A stretch of DNA of 43,206 nucleotides from CAZMJP01 sp964566895 (GTDB lineage: Bacteria > Patescibacteriota > Patescibacteriia > UBA2591 > UBA6264): NCBI GenBank assembly GCA_964566895.1, contig CAZMJP010000003.1:1-43206 (forward strand), read 5' to 3'. How positions within the stretch are numbered: position 1 is the stretch's first letter; every line of letters starts with the position of its first letter. The translations under genes were made by a program, and so were the position numbers. Under the pieces are notes generated by a model. It was not told where the DNA came from. It saw only the letters and a list, made by a program, of their open reading frames with translations, and did not search any database. Positions 9,155 through 16,924 of this stretch are shown here, in pieces.

Positions 9155-10048
9155 CTACTTTTGCCGGATATTGCTGATTTTTTCTATTAATTCATCTAAT
9201 TCTTCGTCGCTGTAAACTTCAATAATAATTTTTGATTTTTTACCTCTCTTGATAATTTTTAATTTTGCGCCTAAAATTCCAGCCAAATCCCGTTCTTTTT
9301 CTAAAAGACGAGTGTCTATTTCAATGCTTTTCCGGACGCGCTTGCCCGAAATTATTTTTTCTGTTTCTTTGACTGTCAGACCAACGCCCAAAATCCTTTT
9401 AAGAAGGGCTTTTTGCTTTTCTTCATCCTGAACTGAGACTAAGGCTTTAGCATGTCCTTCGCTGATTCTTTCTTGTTCAATCGCTTGTTGAACTGCTTCT
9501 GGTAAAACTAAAAGTCGCAAGGTATTGGCAATACTCGACCTGGCTTTACCTAACTTCTGAGCCACTTGTTCCTGAGTCATATTAAATTCATCCATCAATT
9601 GCTGATAACCCCTGGCTCTTTCCATAGGATTAAGATCTTTTCTCTGAATGTTTTCTATTAATGAAATTTCCAGTTTCTGATTTTCTTTAACTGAACGGAT
9701 GACTGCCGGAACAGTTTTTAACTCTAAAAATTTAGCCGCCCGCCAGCGTCTTTCCCCGGTGATTATCTGATATTTGACACCCTCTCCGAATTCGGACTGC
9801 CCTGCCTCGAGCTTGCTCTGGTGCGGGGTCAGAATTAATGGCTGAATAATGCCGTACTCGCGAATAGAATTAATTAACTCTTCCATTTCTAAATGGGTAA
9901 AGCTTTTCCTGGGCTGATTTGGATTAGGTTCAATTTGTTCAGGCGGGATATTTAAAATTTGTTCGCCGGTTTTAACTAAACTGTCTTCAGTAATTTTTCC
10001 AATTATTTTTAAGGGAATTAAAGCACCTAAACCACGTCCTAAAGGCAT
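9155..10048 (-). CDS. parB: Chromosome-partitioning protein ParB
   Basis: 297 residues, normal for chromosomal ParB. The N-terminal LGRGLGALIP motif is the ParA-contacting peptide. The ParB/Srx-type CTP-binding domain follows (about 30-125), with NPNQPRK, TGERRWRAAKFLEL and ENIQRKDLNPMERA. A helix-turn-helix (about 140-190: MTQEQVAQKLGKARSSIANT) recognises parS, and the basic C-terminal dimerisation part ends in a helix rich in Glu and Leu. It works with ParA on origin segregation. It follows parA by 63 bp, a gap filled mostly with heptamer repeats, and its ATG follows without an obvious Shine-Dalgarno sequence. I saw no parS-like 16-mer in this window, so the binding sites are presumably elsewhere, near the origin. 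Confidence 0.95.
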   Translation of the reverse strand: MPLGRGLGALIPLKIIGKITEDSLVKTGEQILNIPPEQIEPNPNQPRKSFTHLEMEELINSIREYGIIQPLILTPHQSKLEAGQSEFGEGVKYQIITGERRWRAAKFLELKTVPAVIRSVKENQKLEISLIENIQRKDLNPMERARGYQQLMDEFNMTQEQVAQKLGKARSSIANTLRLLVLPEAVQQAIEQERISEGHAKALVSVQDEEKQKALLKRILGVGLTVKETEKIISGKRVRKSIEIDTRLLEKERDLAGILGAKLKIIKRGKKSKIIIEVYSDEELDELIEKISNIRQK

Positions 10049-10052
10049 ATAT

Positions 10053-10094
10053 TTAAACTTTAAACCTTAAACCTTAAACTTTAAACTATAAACT
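10053..10094 (+). repeat. Six tandem AT-rich heptamers (TTAAACY family)
   Basis: Six back-to-back 7-bp units fill most of the parA-parB gap: TTAAACT, TTAAACC, TTAAACC, TTAAACT, TTAAACT, ATAAACT. They sit directly upstream of the parB start on the minus strand. A related array in the opposite orientation occurs at 26061-26102. The function is unknown; replication slippage or a protein-binding spacer are both possible. Confidence 0.85.
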
Positions 10095-10111
10095 AACAAG
10101 TTGAATTTTTA

Positions 10112-10894
10112 TTACAACGATAAAAATTCCCTGGCTAATCTATGGTATGCTTTTGCTCCTTTTGAGTCGGGCGCGTATTCCAAAATCGTCTGACCGTAAC
10201 TCGGAGCTTCAGCTAACGATACATTTCTGGGAATCACGGTACGGAAAATCCGATGGGGAAAATGTTTATACAATTCATTCCAAACCTCTTCGGAAAGACG
10301 ACTGCGGGTGTCATACATTGTTAAAACCGCGCCTAAAATATCCAGACGAGGCTGCAAATTTTCTCTAACTAAACTAATGGTCTGTAAAAGTTGTCCCAAT
10401 CCTTCCAAAGCGTAGTATTCCGCTTGAACAGGGATCAAGGCGTAATCTGCGGCGACTAAACTGTTGACCGTGATCAAACCAAGAGAAGGTGGTGTATCAA
10501 TAAAAACAAAATCAAAATCTTCTTTTTTTTCTTTGCCCAAGTCGTAATTCAAAAGCGAACCAAGTTTTTTAGCTAAAATCGCCTCCCGACCTTCTAACCC
10601 AACCATTTCTACGTCGGCACCGGCCAGATTTTCATTGGAAGGAATAAGCCAAAAATCTTTCCGTGCGCCAATTAAACTTGAATGGGGAGAAATCTTCTCG
10701 CTTAAAACTTCGTAAATCCCCTGTTTTGTCTTTTCCACGCCCAATCCCGAGGTAGCGTTAGCTTGAGGGTCTAAATCAACTAAAAGCACTTTTTTGCCGA
10801 AATGAGCAAGATAAGCTCCCAAATTGACGGCGATATTCGTTTTTCCGGTTCCTCCTTTCCGGTTACAAATGGCGATAATCCGCGGACGATTCAT
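10112..10894 (-). CDS. parA: ParA/Soj-type partitioning ATPase
   Basis: 260 residues, the full length of Soj-like ParA without the extra N-terminal HTH of plasmid ParA. The deviant Walker A motif KGGTGKTNIAVNLG is at about 11-25, the switch I region VDLDPQANAT at about 40, and Walker B FDFVFIDTPPSLG at about 125-140. ATP-bound dimers bind DNA nonspecifically and are released by ParB, moving the origin region. It is first in a parA-parB pair. A promoter with TTTACA, a 17-bp spacer and TATAAT ends 10 bp before the ATG, so the transcript should have a leader of only about 4 nt. The upstream receiver gene ends with a terminator, which makes parAB an independent unit. Confidence 0.96.
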   Translation of the reverse strand: MNRPRIIAICNRKGGTGKTNIAVNLGAYLAHFGKKVLLVDLDPQANATSGLGVEKTKQGIYEVLSEKISPHSSLIGARKDFWLIPSNENLAGADVEMVGLEGREAILAKKLGSLLNYDLGKEKKEDFDFVFIDTPPSLGLITVNSLVAADYALIPVQAEYYALEGLGQLLQTISLVRENLQPRLDILGAVLTMYDTRSRLSEEVWNELYKHFPHRIFRTVIPRNVSLAEAPSYGQTILEYAPDSKGAKAYHRLAREFLSL

Positions 10895-10904
10895 AGGTTA
10901 CCTT

Positions 10905-10933
10905 ATTATAACATTTAATATCATTTATGTAAA
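10905..10933 (-). promoter_or_regulatory. Sigma-70-type promoter for parA
   Basis: On the minus strand, TTTACA (10928-10933) is separated by 17 bp from TATAAT (10905-10910). The parA ATG begins at 10894, so transcription should start about 4 nt before it and give a nearly leaderless mRNA. Confidence 0.7.
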
Positions 10934-10934
10934 T

Positions 10935-10961
10935 AAAAAACCGCTCAATCCTATTTTGAGC
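10935..10961 (-). terminator. Intrinsic terminator after the receiver gene
   Basis: On the minus strand GCTCAA/TTGAGC form a 6-bp stem with a 7-nt loop, followed by GG and a run of six T. It lies between the receiver gene and the parA promoter. Confidence 0.55.
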
Positions 10962-10979
10962 TAGGCGCGACTTTAATCC

Positions 10980-11378
10980 TTATTCAGTCGGTTTCTTTTC
11001 TCCTGTGTACTTATCAATTTTGTCTAAGACCTCGGTCAAGTGAACGTCGGCTTTAATCAGATAATCCACTGCCCCTAAGGCTTTGCCTCTATTCACTTCT
11101 TTCTCTTGCCCTAAATTTGACAAGATAATCACGGGAATGTCCTGGGTTTTGGGATTATATTTCATTTTTTCCAAAACCTCAAAGCCGCTCAACTTAGGCA
11201 TCATAATATCAAGCAGAATTAAATCCAACTCTTCTTTGATAGCTAAATCTAAAGCTTCTTGCCCGTCCTCTGCTTCTAAAACACTATAGCCGGCACCCTC
11301 AACCATCCCTTTTAAAATAGCTCTCATATCCGGCTCATCCTCTGCAATGAGAATTTTTTTTACTTTCTCATTAGACAT
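10980..11378 (-). CDS. Stand-alone response regulator receiver (CheY-like)
   Basis: A 132-residue single receiver domain with no output domain. Visible landmarks are the acidic pocket ILIAEDEPDMR (about 10-17), the phosphoacceptor Asp in LILLDIMMPKLSGFEVLE (about 55-60), the conserved Thr/Ser position in PVIILSNLG, and the Lys of YLIKADV. A hybrid or phosphorelay role, or protein-protein output, is likely because there is no DNA-binding part. The ATG at 11378 was preferred to a TTG three codons upstream. It follows the histidine kinase gene by 46 bp, so the two form a cognate pair, and it ends at a terminator before the parA promoter. Function beyond phosphotransfer cannot be read from the sequence. 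Confidence 0.92.
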   Translation of the reverse strand: MSNEKVKKILIAEDEPDMRAILKGMVEGAGYSVLEAEDGQEALDLAIKEELDLILLDIMMPKLSGFEVLEKMKYNPKTQDIPVIILSNLGQEKEVNRGKALGAVDYLIKADVHLTEVLDKIDKYTGEKKPTE

Positions 11379-11424
11379 AATAAACAAAGTTAGACTTATT
11401 ATTTATTAATATGTTTTAGCGTTT

Positions 11425-13938
11425 TTATGTCTTATACGGTAGGGTAAAGAAGAACGTTGTTCCTTTATTTTCTTCCGATTCAAACCAAATCTTCCCGTTA
11501 TGCGCTTCAACCAGTCCTTTGGCTAAATAAAGACCAAGTCCGGTTCCGGGTTTTTGACTGACATTTTCCGCCCGGAAAAAACGGGTAAAAATTTTTTCCT
11601 GTTGCTTTTGCGGTATGCCAACTCCCTGATCTTGGACAGAATAAACGATTTCCCCCTCCCGTTCTCCAAGCGTCAGTTTAATCTCTTTGCCTTCGGGAGA
11701 ATATTTAAGAGCGTTATCAAGTAAAATAATAATTACCTGGCGAATTTTCTCCGGATCAACCTCTATTTGAGGCAAAGGTTTTCTCGGTTTTTCAAAAACG
11801 AGTTTGGCTTTTTTCTTTTCTAAATACGGCTGGTATTCGTCAATTACTTTACCAACCAACTCTTCAAACTGCACTTTTTCTTTTTTAAAAACCAGCCGGC
11901 CAGATTCTAAACGGGAGACATTAAGTAGGTCATTAACTAATTCAATCATTCTATCGCTGCCGCGATAAATCCGTTCCATCTGCTCAAGCTCGCTCTTATT
12001 CATTTTCTTCTCCACTTGTTTAAGCAAGGCCTCCACTCCCCACTTAATAATGGTTACCGGAGTTCGCAACTGGTGCGAAGCCAAAGAAACAAACTCCGAT
12101 TTTATCCTGTCCATTTCCCTTTCTTTGGTAATGTCGCGAAAAACAACCACGCCGCCGATGGTCAGTCCCCTCTCGTTTTTAATGGCTGCGGCTGAACAAG
12201 CCACTGGCATCTCACTATTGTCTTTTCTGACCAAGAAAGTATGATTGGCCATCACTGAGAGCTGGCCGGTCTCTAACGCCTGCTCAATAAATCCGTTGTT
12301 TTCCTTTTTATCTTCCTCCCTTAGAAATTTAAAAACCTGATTATAAACCTTGTCTAAACAGTCATTCTGATTAAATCCGCTGATTCTCTCAACCGAAGGA
12401 TTCATTAAAATCAACTTTTTATCCAGACCGATAACAAACACCCCGTCGGCGATACTGACTAAAATCGCCTCGATTCTATTCTTCTCTTCCTCAATCCGAT
12501 TTTTAGCCAGGGCCAATTCTCGAGTTCTGTCTTTAACTTTCTGCTCCAAAGTGGCGTAATAAGCCCTAAGTTTGCGAGCCATTTCATTAAAACCTTCGGC
12601 TAATTGTTCCATCTCGTCCCTGGTTTTAATTTTGATTTGATAAGCCAAATTTCCCCGACTTATTTCCGCCGCCCCCTTGGTCAGTTCTTTAATTGGTTTG
12701 GTAACCAGTCGCGAACTGAATAAAATCAAAACAATCAAAATAAAAGTCACCCCTGTCAAAACAATAAAAATAAAACTTCTCGTTGTTAAAGCGCTAGCCA
12801 CAACTTCATTAACCGGGACGACTAAACCCAAACTCCAACCAGTATTTTCAATTGGCGAAAAAGCAACATATTTTTTTATTCCCCGAAAATTAACTGTTTT
12901 TAAACCATCTTCCCCCATAGTCATTATATCGATCGCTTGGAGTAGTTGAGGATTATCAGTATCCAGCAAACTATATCCTCTGACTAATGAAATGTTGGCA
13001 GTTTGTTTAGCCGCGGCGATTAAATCGGAAATTTCCACCGATTCTTCTCCTCCTAAATCAGGTTGAGCCCGAACCGGAGAACTGATTATTCTGCCCTGAT
13101 TATCTATCATAAAAGCGTAGCCTGTCTTCCATAATTGGATATCCAAAACCCTGTTGGTAATGTCTTGAAGTGTAAAATCAACGCCGGTTAAAGCGACCAT
13201 TTTGCCATTGTCGTAGACCGGTGACAAAGCGGAAACCATTAAACCATGACCGGTAACGTCAAGATAAGGCGGCGTCCATTTGGTCAGCCGCTCCGGATTG
13301 CGAGTTTCGTCTAAATCCTCCCAAAAAACCGGGTCAACTCCTTCTTTGTTAAGGTCAGGGGGTAAAACATCGGTGGCGAAACCGCCGCTCTTCTCCGGGT
13401 CGGGGTCCGAATTCGGATAAAAACGATACCAGCTGTATTTATCGCCGATAATATAAAGATTATCAATATCTGGATTTTCTTGTTTGATTGAAGGGAAAAC
13501 AAAATCCAAAGCCGCCGCCAAAGTTAATTCATATTTAACTTTTTCATTCAGGGGTTGCCAATTGAAAACAATCACCGAAGAAGCGTCGCTTGCTTTATTC
13601 CCCCATTGTCCTTCCGGACACTGAAATAATTTGTCAGTGGACCAATAGTCGGGATGGTAAAAATAATTTGGACCCCGATAAAATTCAGTGGCGTAGTCAG
13701 CCAAAATCTTGCTGCTGGAACTGATTTTGGATAAGACCAGATTAATCCTTTCCGCTTCCGCCCGGGAAAAACTTTCTAAACGACTAATAGCCTCGTTCTC
13801 CAATTCCCGGGTAGTTTTTGAAACCACAACTAATCCGACAAGAGAAATGGGCAGAAGTGAAAGTAGAATAAAAATTAAAACCAACTTAGTGTTTAACCCA
13901 AATCCTTTTTTGGGTTTTCGGTTTTCATTTTCTAACAT
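11425..13938 (-). CDS. Membrane sensor histidine kinase, dCache-HAMP-PAS-HisKA-HATPase
   Basis: 837 residues. TM1 at about 18-40 and TM2 at about 383-408 bracket a large extracytoplasmic region with dCache features (FIIDNQGRI-type YAFMIDNQGRIISSP, GYSLLD). A HAMP domain (410-462; LVTKPIKELTKGAAEISRGN) follows, then a coiled coil, a PAS domain (about 485-600; IADGVFVIGLDKKLILMN), the HisKA box ASHQLRTPVTIIKW with the phospho-His near 623, and an HATPase domain with N-box DNALKYSPEG, G1 DQGVGIP and G2 GTGLGLYLAKG. It should sense an extracellular small ligand and phosphorylate the receiver encoded just downstream. The loop ends at a terminator-separated neighbour on the upstream side, so kinase and receiver form a two-gene unit. 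Confidence 0.95.
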   Translation of the reverse strand: MLENENRKPKKGFGLNTKLVLIFILLSLLPISLVGLVVVSKTTRELENEAISRLESFSRAEAERINLVLSKISSSSKILADYATEFYRGPNYFYHPDYWSTDKLFQCPEGQWGNKASDASSVIVFNWQPLNEKVKYELTLAAALDFVFPSIKQENPDIDNLYIIGDKYSWYRFYPNSDPDPEKSGGFATDVLPPDLNKEGVDPVFWEDLDETRNPERLTKWTPPYLDVTGHGLMVSALSPVYDNGKMVALTGVDFTLQDITNRVLDIQLWKTGYAFMIDNQGRIISSPVRAQPDLGGEESVEISDLIAAAKQTANISLVRGYSLLDTDNPQLLQAIDIMTMGEDGLKTVNFRGIKKYVAFSPIENTGWSLGLVVPVNEVVASALTTRSFIFIVLTGVTFILIVLILFSSRLVTKPIKELTKGAAEISRGNLAYQIKIKTRDEMEQLAEGFNEMARKLRAYYATLEQKVKDRTRELALAKNRIEEEKNRIEAILVSIADGVFVIGLDKKLILMNPSVERISGFNQNDCLDKVYNQVFKFLREEDKKENNGFIEQALETGQLSVMANHTFLVRKDNSEMPVACSAAAIKNERGLTIGGVVVFRDITKEREMDRIKSEFVSLASHQLRTPVTIIKWGVEALLKQVEKKMNKSELEQMERIYRGSDRMIELVNDLLNVSRLESGRLVFKKEKVQFEELVGKVIDEYQPYLEKKKAKLVFEKPRKPLPQIEVDPEKIRQVIIILLDNALKYSPEGKEIKLTLGEREGEIVYSVQDQGVGIPQKQQEKIFTRFFRAENVSQKPGTGLGLYLAKGLVEAHNGKIWFESEENKGTTFFFTLPYKT

Positions 13939-13995
13939 ATCCTTTGATTACTGATCATTAATTACCGACTAATTATAGCAAATTTGAAAATAAAC

Positions 13996-14034
13996 AAAAA
14001 GACCCGATTCCCTCGCTTTCAAGTGAACTGGGTC
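13996..14034 (-). terminator. Intrinsic terminator after small membrane protein gene
   Basis: On the minus strand a GACCC/GGGTC stem with further internal pairing (GAA/TTC) is followed by TTTTTGTTTATTTT. It separates the 57-residue membrane protein gene from the histidine kinase. Confidence 0.6.
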
Positions 14035-14074
14035 TATGTCCTTCAGCGCTCGGCGTATTTTTAATCTTTAATCT

Positions 14075-14248
14075 CTACTTACGGCTTATTGTTGCTCCCC
14101 AATAAATATAGACGAGGCAAGTGACGAGGAAAAATAATAGGCCAGGCAACGCCTTAATCTTAATTTTCCTCAGAGAGTTAAGGGAATTAACTAATCCCCA
14201 AAAACTCAACAGAAAACCTGCTATTGAAGCGCCCATCCATCCAAACAT
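14075..14248 (-). CDS. Small membrane protein, two predicted TM helices
   Basis: 57 residues from the ATG at 14248, which has a perfect GGAGG 5 nt upstream; an upstream ATG at 14260 overlaps that Shine-Dalgarno sequence and is therefore rejected. Two hydrophobic helices (about 7-25 and 37-53) are joined by a basic loop NSLRKIKIKALP, predicting a hairpin in the membrane with a cytoplasmic loop. I do not recognise the family. It has its own excellent promoter (TTGACA, 17 bp, TATATT at 14300-14328) and a terminator downstream, so it is a monocistronic gene, probably well expressed. No function can be assigned from the sequence. Confidence 0.75.
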   Translation of the reverse strand: MFGWMGASIAGFLLSFWGLVNSLNSLRKIKIKALPGLLFFLVTCLVYIYWGATISRK

Positions 14249-14299
14249 AAGAACCTCCATTAAATTACATTGTTTGAATTCATATCATTATTATTCGTA

Positions 14300-14328
14300 A
14301 ATATAACATATTTTTCTGCCTTTGTCAA
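14300..14328 (-). promoter_or_regulatory. Strong sigma-70-type promoter for the small membrane protein
   Basis: Minus strand: consensus TTGACA (14323-14328), a 17-bp spacer, TATATT (14300-14305). The predicted leader is about 45 nt and carries GGAGG before the ATG at 14248. Confidence 0.8.
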
Positions 14329-14340
14329 CATTTAAAATTA

Positions 14341-14367
14341 ATAAAAAGAGCGTTTTTCAGCGCTCTT
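14341..14367 (-). terminator. Intrinsic terminator after SIMPL-domain gene
   Basis: AAGAGCG/CGCTCTT forms a 7-bp stem with an 8-nt loop, followed on the minus strand by TTTTTATTAATTTT. It lies 23 bp past the stop of the SIMPL gene. Confidence 0.8.
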
Positions 14368-14389
14368 CTTATCAATTATAAAACCGATG

Positions 14390-15211
14390 TTAATTTATTT
14401 CATAAGTGATCGTTACCTGAACTTCTATTTTATTTTCTCCGGTTTGAATCTGAGGAATTCCTCCGCCCAGACCCGCGGCTTTGGGCGCCATAGCTTCTTC
14501 GCTAAAACTGAAACTGTCATAATACCGCAATCCTCCGCCTTCATTAAAACTGGTGATTCTGACTAAATTAACACCGAGTTGGGAGGCCAACTCTTTAGCT
14601 TTTTCTTTGGCTTCCTCAATTGCCTCCTCTCTGGCTTGTTTTTCCAACTCATCACGCTGGTCAATCATAAACTGCAAATCGCCGGCTTGGTTAGCTCCTT
14701 TTCCCGCCGCTCCCTGGATAAGATCGCCGATTTTATCCAAATCCCTGATTTTAACCTGTAAAGACTGGCTGACTTCATAACCGACCAAAGTTCTTTTCCC
14801 TTCGGGACAAGGAGGAACGCAATCCGCGCTCTTAAGCCATTCATACCGGGGATAAATGTAAAAATTAACAGTCTTCAAATCCTTATCATCAATCCCCTGT
14901 TCTTTCATAAAATCGACAATATCGTTCATTTTTTCCGTATTTTCCTCCATCGCTTCGCTGACGGTCTTTTTTTCAGTCAGGACCGTAAAACTGGCCAAAG
15001 CCAAATCCGGTTTGGCATAGATTTCGCCGGTAGCGGAAACGGTAATGCTATTCCGACTTTCAAATTCTTGTCCGATGTATCTCCCTTGCTTAATCTTGTT
15101 GCTGATGCCGACAATGACGTAAACGGTCAAAGAACAAAGAAAAACCAATAAAACCATCGCCGCAACAGCGATAAAAATTCTCTTTTCTCCGGTAAATCTT
15201 TCGTTAAACAT
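14390..15211 (-). CDS. SIMPL (DUF541) domain protein, membrane-anchored
   Basis: 273 residues. An N-terminal membrane anchor (about 13-36, AAMVLLVFLCSLTVYVIVGI) is followed by the SIMPL/DUF541 domain (about 48-270). Its opening VSATGEIYAKPDLALASFTV and the pattern SEAMEENTEKMNDIVDFMKE, GIDDKDLKTVNFYIYPRYEW, VGYEVSQSLQVKIRDLDKIG and AKELASQLGVNLVRI are characteristic. The domain is named for a mouse kinase-associated protein and is common in bacterial envelopes; its molecular role is unknown. A Cys pair in the insertion ADCVPPCPEG is a possible disulfide. The gene has its own promoter at 15252-15280 and a terminator at 14341-14367, so it is monocistronic. Confidence 0.9.
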   Translation of the reverse strand: MFNERFTGEKRIFIAVAAMVLLVFLCSLTVYVIVGISNKIKQGRYIGQEFESRNSITVSATGEIYAKPDLALASFTVLTEKKTVSEAMEENTEKMNDIVDFMKEQGIDDKDLKTVNFYIYPRYEWLKSADCVPPCPEGKRTLVGYEVSQSLQVKIRDLDKIGDLIQGAAGKGANQAGDLQFMIDQRDELEKQAREEAIEEAKEKAKELASQLGVNLVRITSFNEGGGLRYYDSFSFSEEAMAPKAAGLGGGIPQIQTGENKIEVQVTITYEIN

Positions 15212-15251
15212 AAGTTAATAATTAATCATATTATTTATTACTGCTGACTAA

Positions 15252-15280
15252 ATTATAAAAGAATTACTAAATATTGTAAA
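15252..15280 (-). promoter_or_regulatory. Sigma-70-type promoter for SIMPL gene
   Basis: Minus strand: TTTACA (15275-15280), 17 bp, TATAAT (15252-15257). It lies about 40 bp upstream of the ATG at 15211. Confidence 0.7.
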
Positions 15281-15290
15281 GAATCGCTAA

Positions 15291-15320
15291 GAAAAGGTCT
15301 ATCCGATTATTGGATAGACC
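15291..15320 (-). terminator. Intrinsic terminator overlapping the MFS stop codon
   Basis: GGTCTATCC (15296-15304) and GGATAGACC (15312-15320) form a perfect 9-bp stem, followed by TTTTC on the minus strand. The MFS stop codon (15307-15309) lies in the loop, so the last codons of the gene double as the terminator arm. Confidence 0.8.
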
Positions 15321-16515
15321 CTTGACTGCGTAATTTCAACTTACTCAAAAACATAACTAAAGGTAAAAAAATAACTATTGCTGCGCCGGACAATATCCAG
15401 GCAGTCTGAATGCTCAAACTATTGGCAATCCAACCGCTCAAAAACAGACCTAAACCGGCAGCGCCGGCACTGGCCATTGAAACCGCGGAATCAATTATCG
15501 CTCGCTTGTCCGAAGGAATATTCTCCTGTAAAACGGCGTTCGTATAGGGTCGATAAACACCCCTGACCAGTTCATGAAGATAAAAACAACCCAGGGAAAC
15601 AACAAATGAAGAGGCAACGCCAGCAAAAATTATTAACCACCCCACTACACAGCCTATTGCTAGATAGACCCTTCCTATATTTGAAGCGCGCGTCTTGAAT
15701 TTTCCCGCCAATTCATTCCCCAGCATAATAAATAACGTTATTCCCACCCAGACAAAACCAAGATACTGGTTGCCGGGTAAAAACGGTCGGTAGCGCGGTT
15801 GCCAGTACATATTCAAAGCCTGAAATCCCAGAACAAGAATCACGGTTACAACCATAATCAAAAACACAACATAATTCTGCAGACTATAAACAATACCGCC
15901 CTGAATAATCTGTTTAAGATTGCCGGCAAAATTTTGATTTCTGTTTCTCTTTTGAAAATATTCCTCTCTCATTAACAAGTAGGACAGAAGCGCCAGCAGA
16001 CAAAATCCCGCTCCGGCTGTGACAAAAGGAATAGATAAATTCTTTATCCCCAGAAAAGCGCCGACTAGACCGCCAAATAAATTAGCCAAATTTGTGACTC
16101 GTCCTTCTAAACGGAACACCTTGAGTAATTTTCCATTCCAGTTGACAAAGTGCAAAGAATCCACCAGCCAGGCCCTTAAAGCGCCGGAGGCTAAAGCTAT
16201 GCCTAAAGCGATGATCAATTCGGCAAAAACAAAACCGAGAAAAGTAGTCGCGGCGCTGTAAAACAGGAAGCCAATCCCGTTAGCTAGACAAGATAGAACA
16301 AAAGACAGTTTCCGGCCGTAAAGATCAGCTACGGCGCCAGTCGGCACTTCAAGTAAAAATACGGCGAGCATAAAGCACAAATTCACCAAATTAACCTGCA
16401 ATAAATTCAGTCCTCCGCCCAATAAATAAGTCACGTAAACGGCCGAATGCAGAGCAAACAACAAGGTCGTCATCACGCTCACGGCAAGATAAATAGTGAT
16501 TGTTTTTCTAGCCAT
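15307..16515 (-). CDS. Major facilitator superfamily transporter
   Basis: 402 residues with about 12 hydrophobic segments. The N-terminal half shows the MFS pattern VPTGAVADLYGRKLSFVLSC (motif A-like, about 56-76), a short cytoplasmic loop in the middle (MREEYFQKRNRNQNF, about 185-200) and a second six-helix half. It resembles the drug/unknown-substrate MFS group that includes small-genome permeases; the substrate cannot be deduced. The start is well defined by GGAGG 5 nt upstream of the ATG at 16515. Three AT heptamers precede the Shine-Dalgarno sequence. It ends in a terminator whose stem includes the final codons. Nearby genes give no clue to the substrate. Confidence 0.9.
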   Translation of the reverse strand: MARKTITIYLAVSVMTTLLFALHSAVYVTYLLGGGLNLLQVNLVNLCFMLAVFLLEVPTGAVADLYGRKLSFVLSCLANGIGFLFYSAATTFLGFVFAELIIALGIALASGALRAWLVDSLHFVNWNGKLLKVFRLEGRVTNLANLFGGLVGAFLGIKNLSIPFVTAGAGFCLLALLSYLLMREEYFQKRNRNQNFAGNLKQIIQGGIVYSLQNYVVFLIMVVTVILVLGFQALNMYWQPRYRPFLPGNQYLGFVWVGITLFIMLGNELAGKFKTRASNIGRVYLAIGCVVGWLIIFAGVASSFVVSLGCFYLHELVRGVYRPYTNAVLQENIPSDKRAIIDSAVSMASAGAAGLGLFLSGWIANSLSIQTAWILSGAAIVIFLPLVMFLSKLKLRSQGSIQ

Positions 16516-16528
16516 ACCTACCTCCTAT

Positions 16529-16549
16529 TTATTAATTATTAATTATTGA
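16529..16549 (-). repeat. Three TTATTAA-type heptamers in the MFS leader
   Basis: TTATTAA, TTATTAA and TTATTGA run in tandem, 3 bp upstream of the MFS Shine-Dalgarno sequence (CCTCC at 16521-16525 on the plus strand). Confidence 0.6.
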
Positions 16550-16556
16550 CGTTTAT

Positions 16557-16590
16557 AAAAATCCCCTGAAGCTTTCTCTAATTCAGGGGA
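16557..16590 (-). terminator. Intrinsic terminator upstream of MFS gene
   Basis: TCCCCTGAA/TTCAGGGGA forms a 9-bp perfect stem with an 11-nt loop, followed on the minus strand by TTTTTATAAA. It lies about 30 bp past the stop of the small ORF at 16622-16792, which implies a transcript across that region. Confidence 0.85.
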
Positions 16591-16621
16591 ATTCCAAACG
16601 GAAAATAAGTTTAATCTTTAA

Positions 16622-16792
16622 TTAAGACTCAAATAACCAATAGTTGTTTCTTTTAAGTATACTAACCGCCTGAATTAGAGTTTTAATAGTAGAGAAATGA
16701 CAAATCTCCCAACTATCCATAGTAACGTGGGTAACACGACTATCTCTAACCGCCGGGCAGTAATTAAATTGCTTATTTTTGAAAAATTCCAT
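16622..16792 (-). CDS. Possible small protein of 56 residues
   Basis: An ATG at 16792 opens a 56-codon frame that ends TAA at 16622. The product begins MEFFKNKQFNYCPAV and ends NNYWLFES; it has two Cys and many aromatic residues and no membrane segment. I do not recognise it. Support comes from context: a strong terminator lies 32 bp downstream, so something is transcribed here, and the intergenic space between YjbQ and MFS genes (about 410 bp) is otherwise empty. Against it, the nearest GAGGGAG is about 19 nt before the ATG, too far for a standard ribosome binding site. The rest of the gap (16793-16924) shows nothing I can name. It could instead be a small RNA or a decayed gene. Confidence 0.35.
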   Translation of the reverse strand: MEFFKNKQFNYCPAVRDSRVTHVTMDSWEICHFSTIKTLIQAVSILKRNNYWLFES

Positions 16793-16924
16793 TTAAGTTT
16801 AATTAACTTTTCTCCCTCTTATAAATAAGACGAACTAGCCGGGCTCTCGTTACTTGTTTGTCGGATTTCAAAATAAAAAACCGGAGAAACTCAGTTTTTG
16901 GCTTAAATAATTAAAGTAGAAATT

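Noticed and set aside
10049..10111. parS-like binding sites near parAB
   Set aside because: The gap holds only AT-rich heptamers; I saw no TGTTTCACGTGAAACA-like palindrome in the window.
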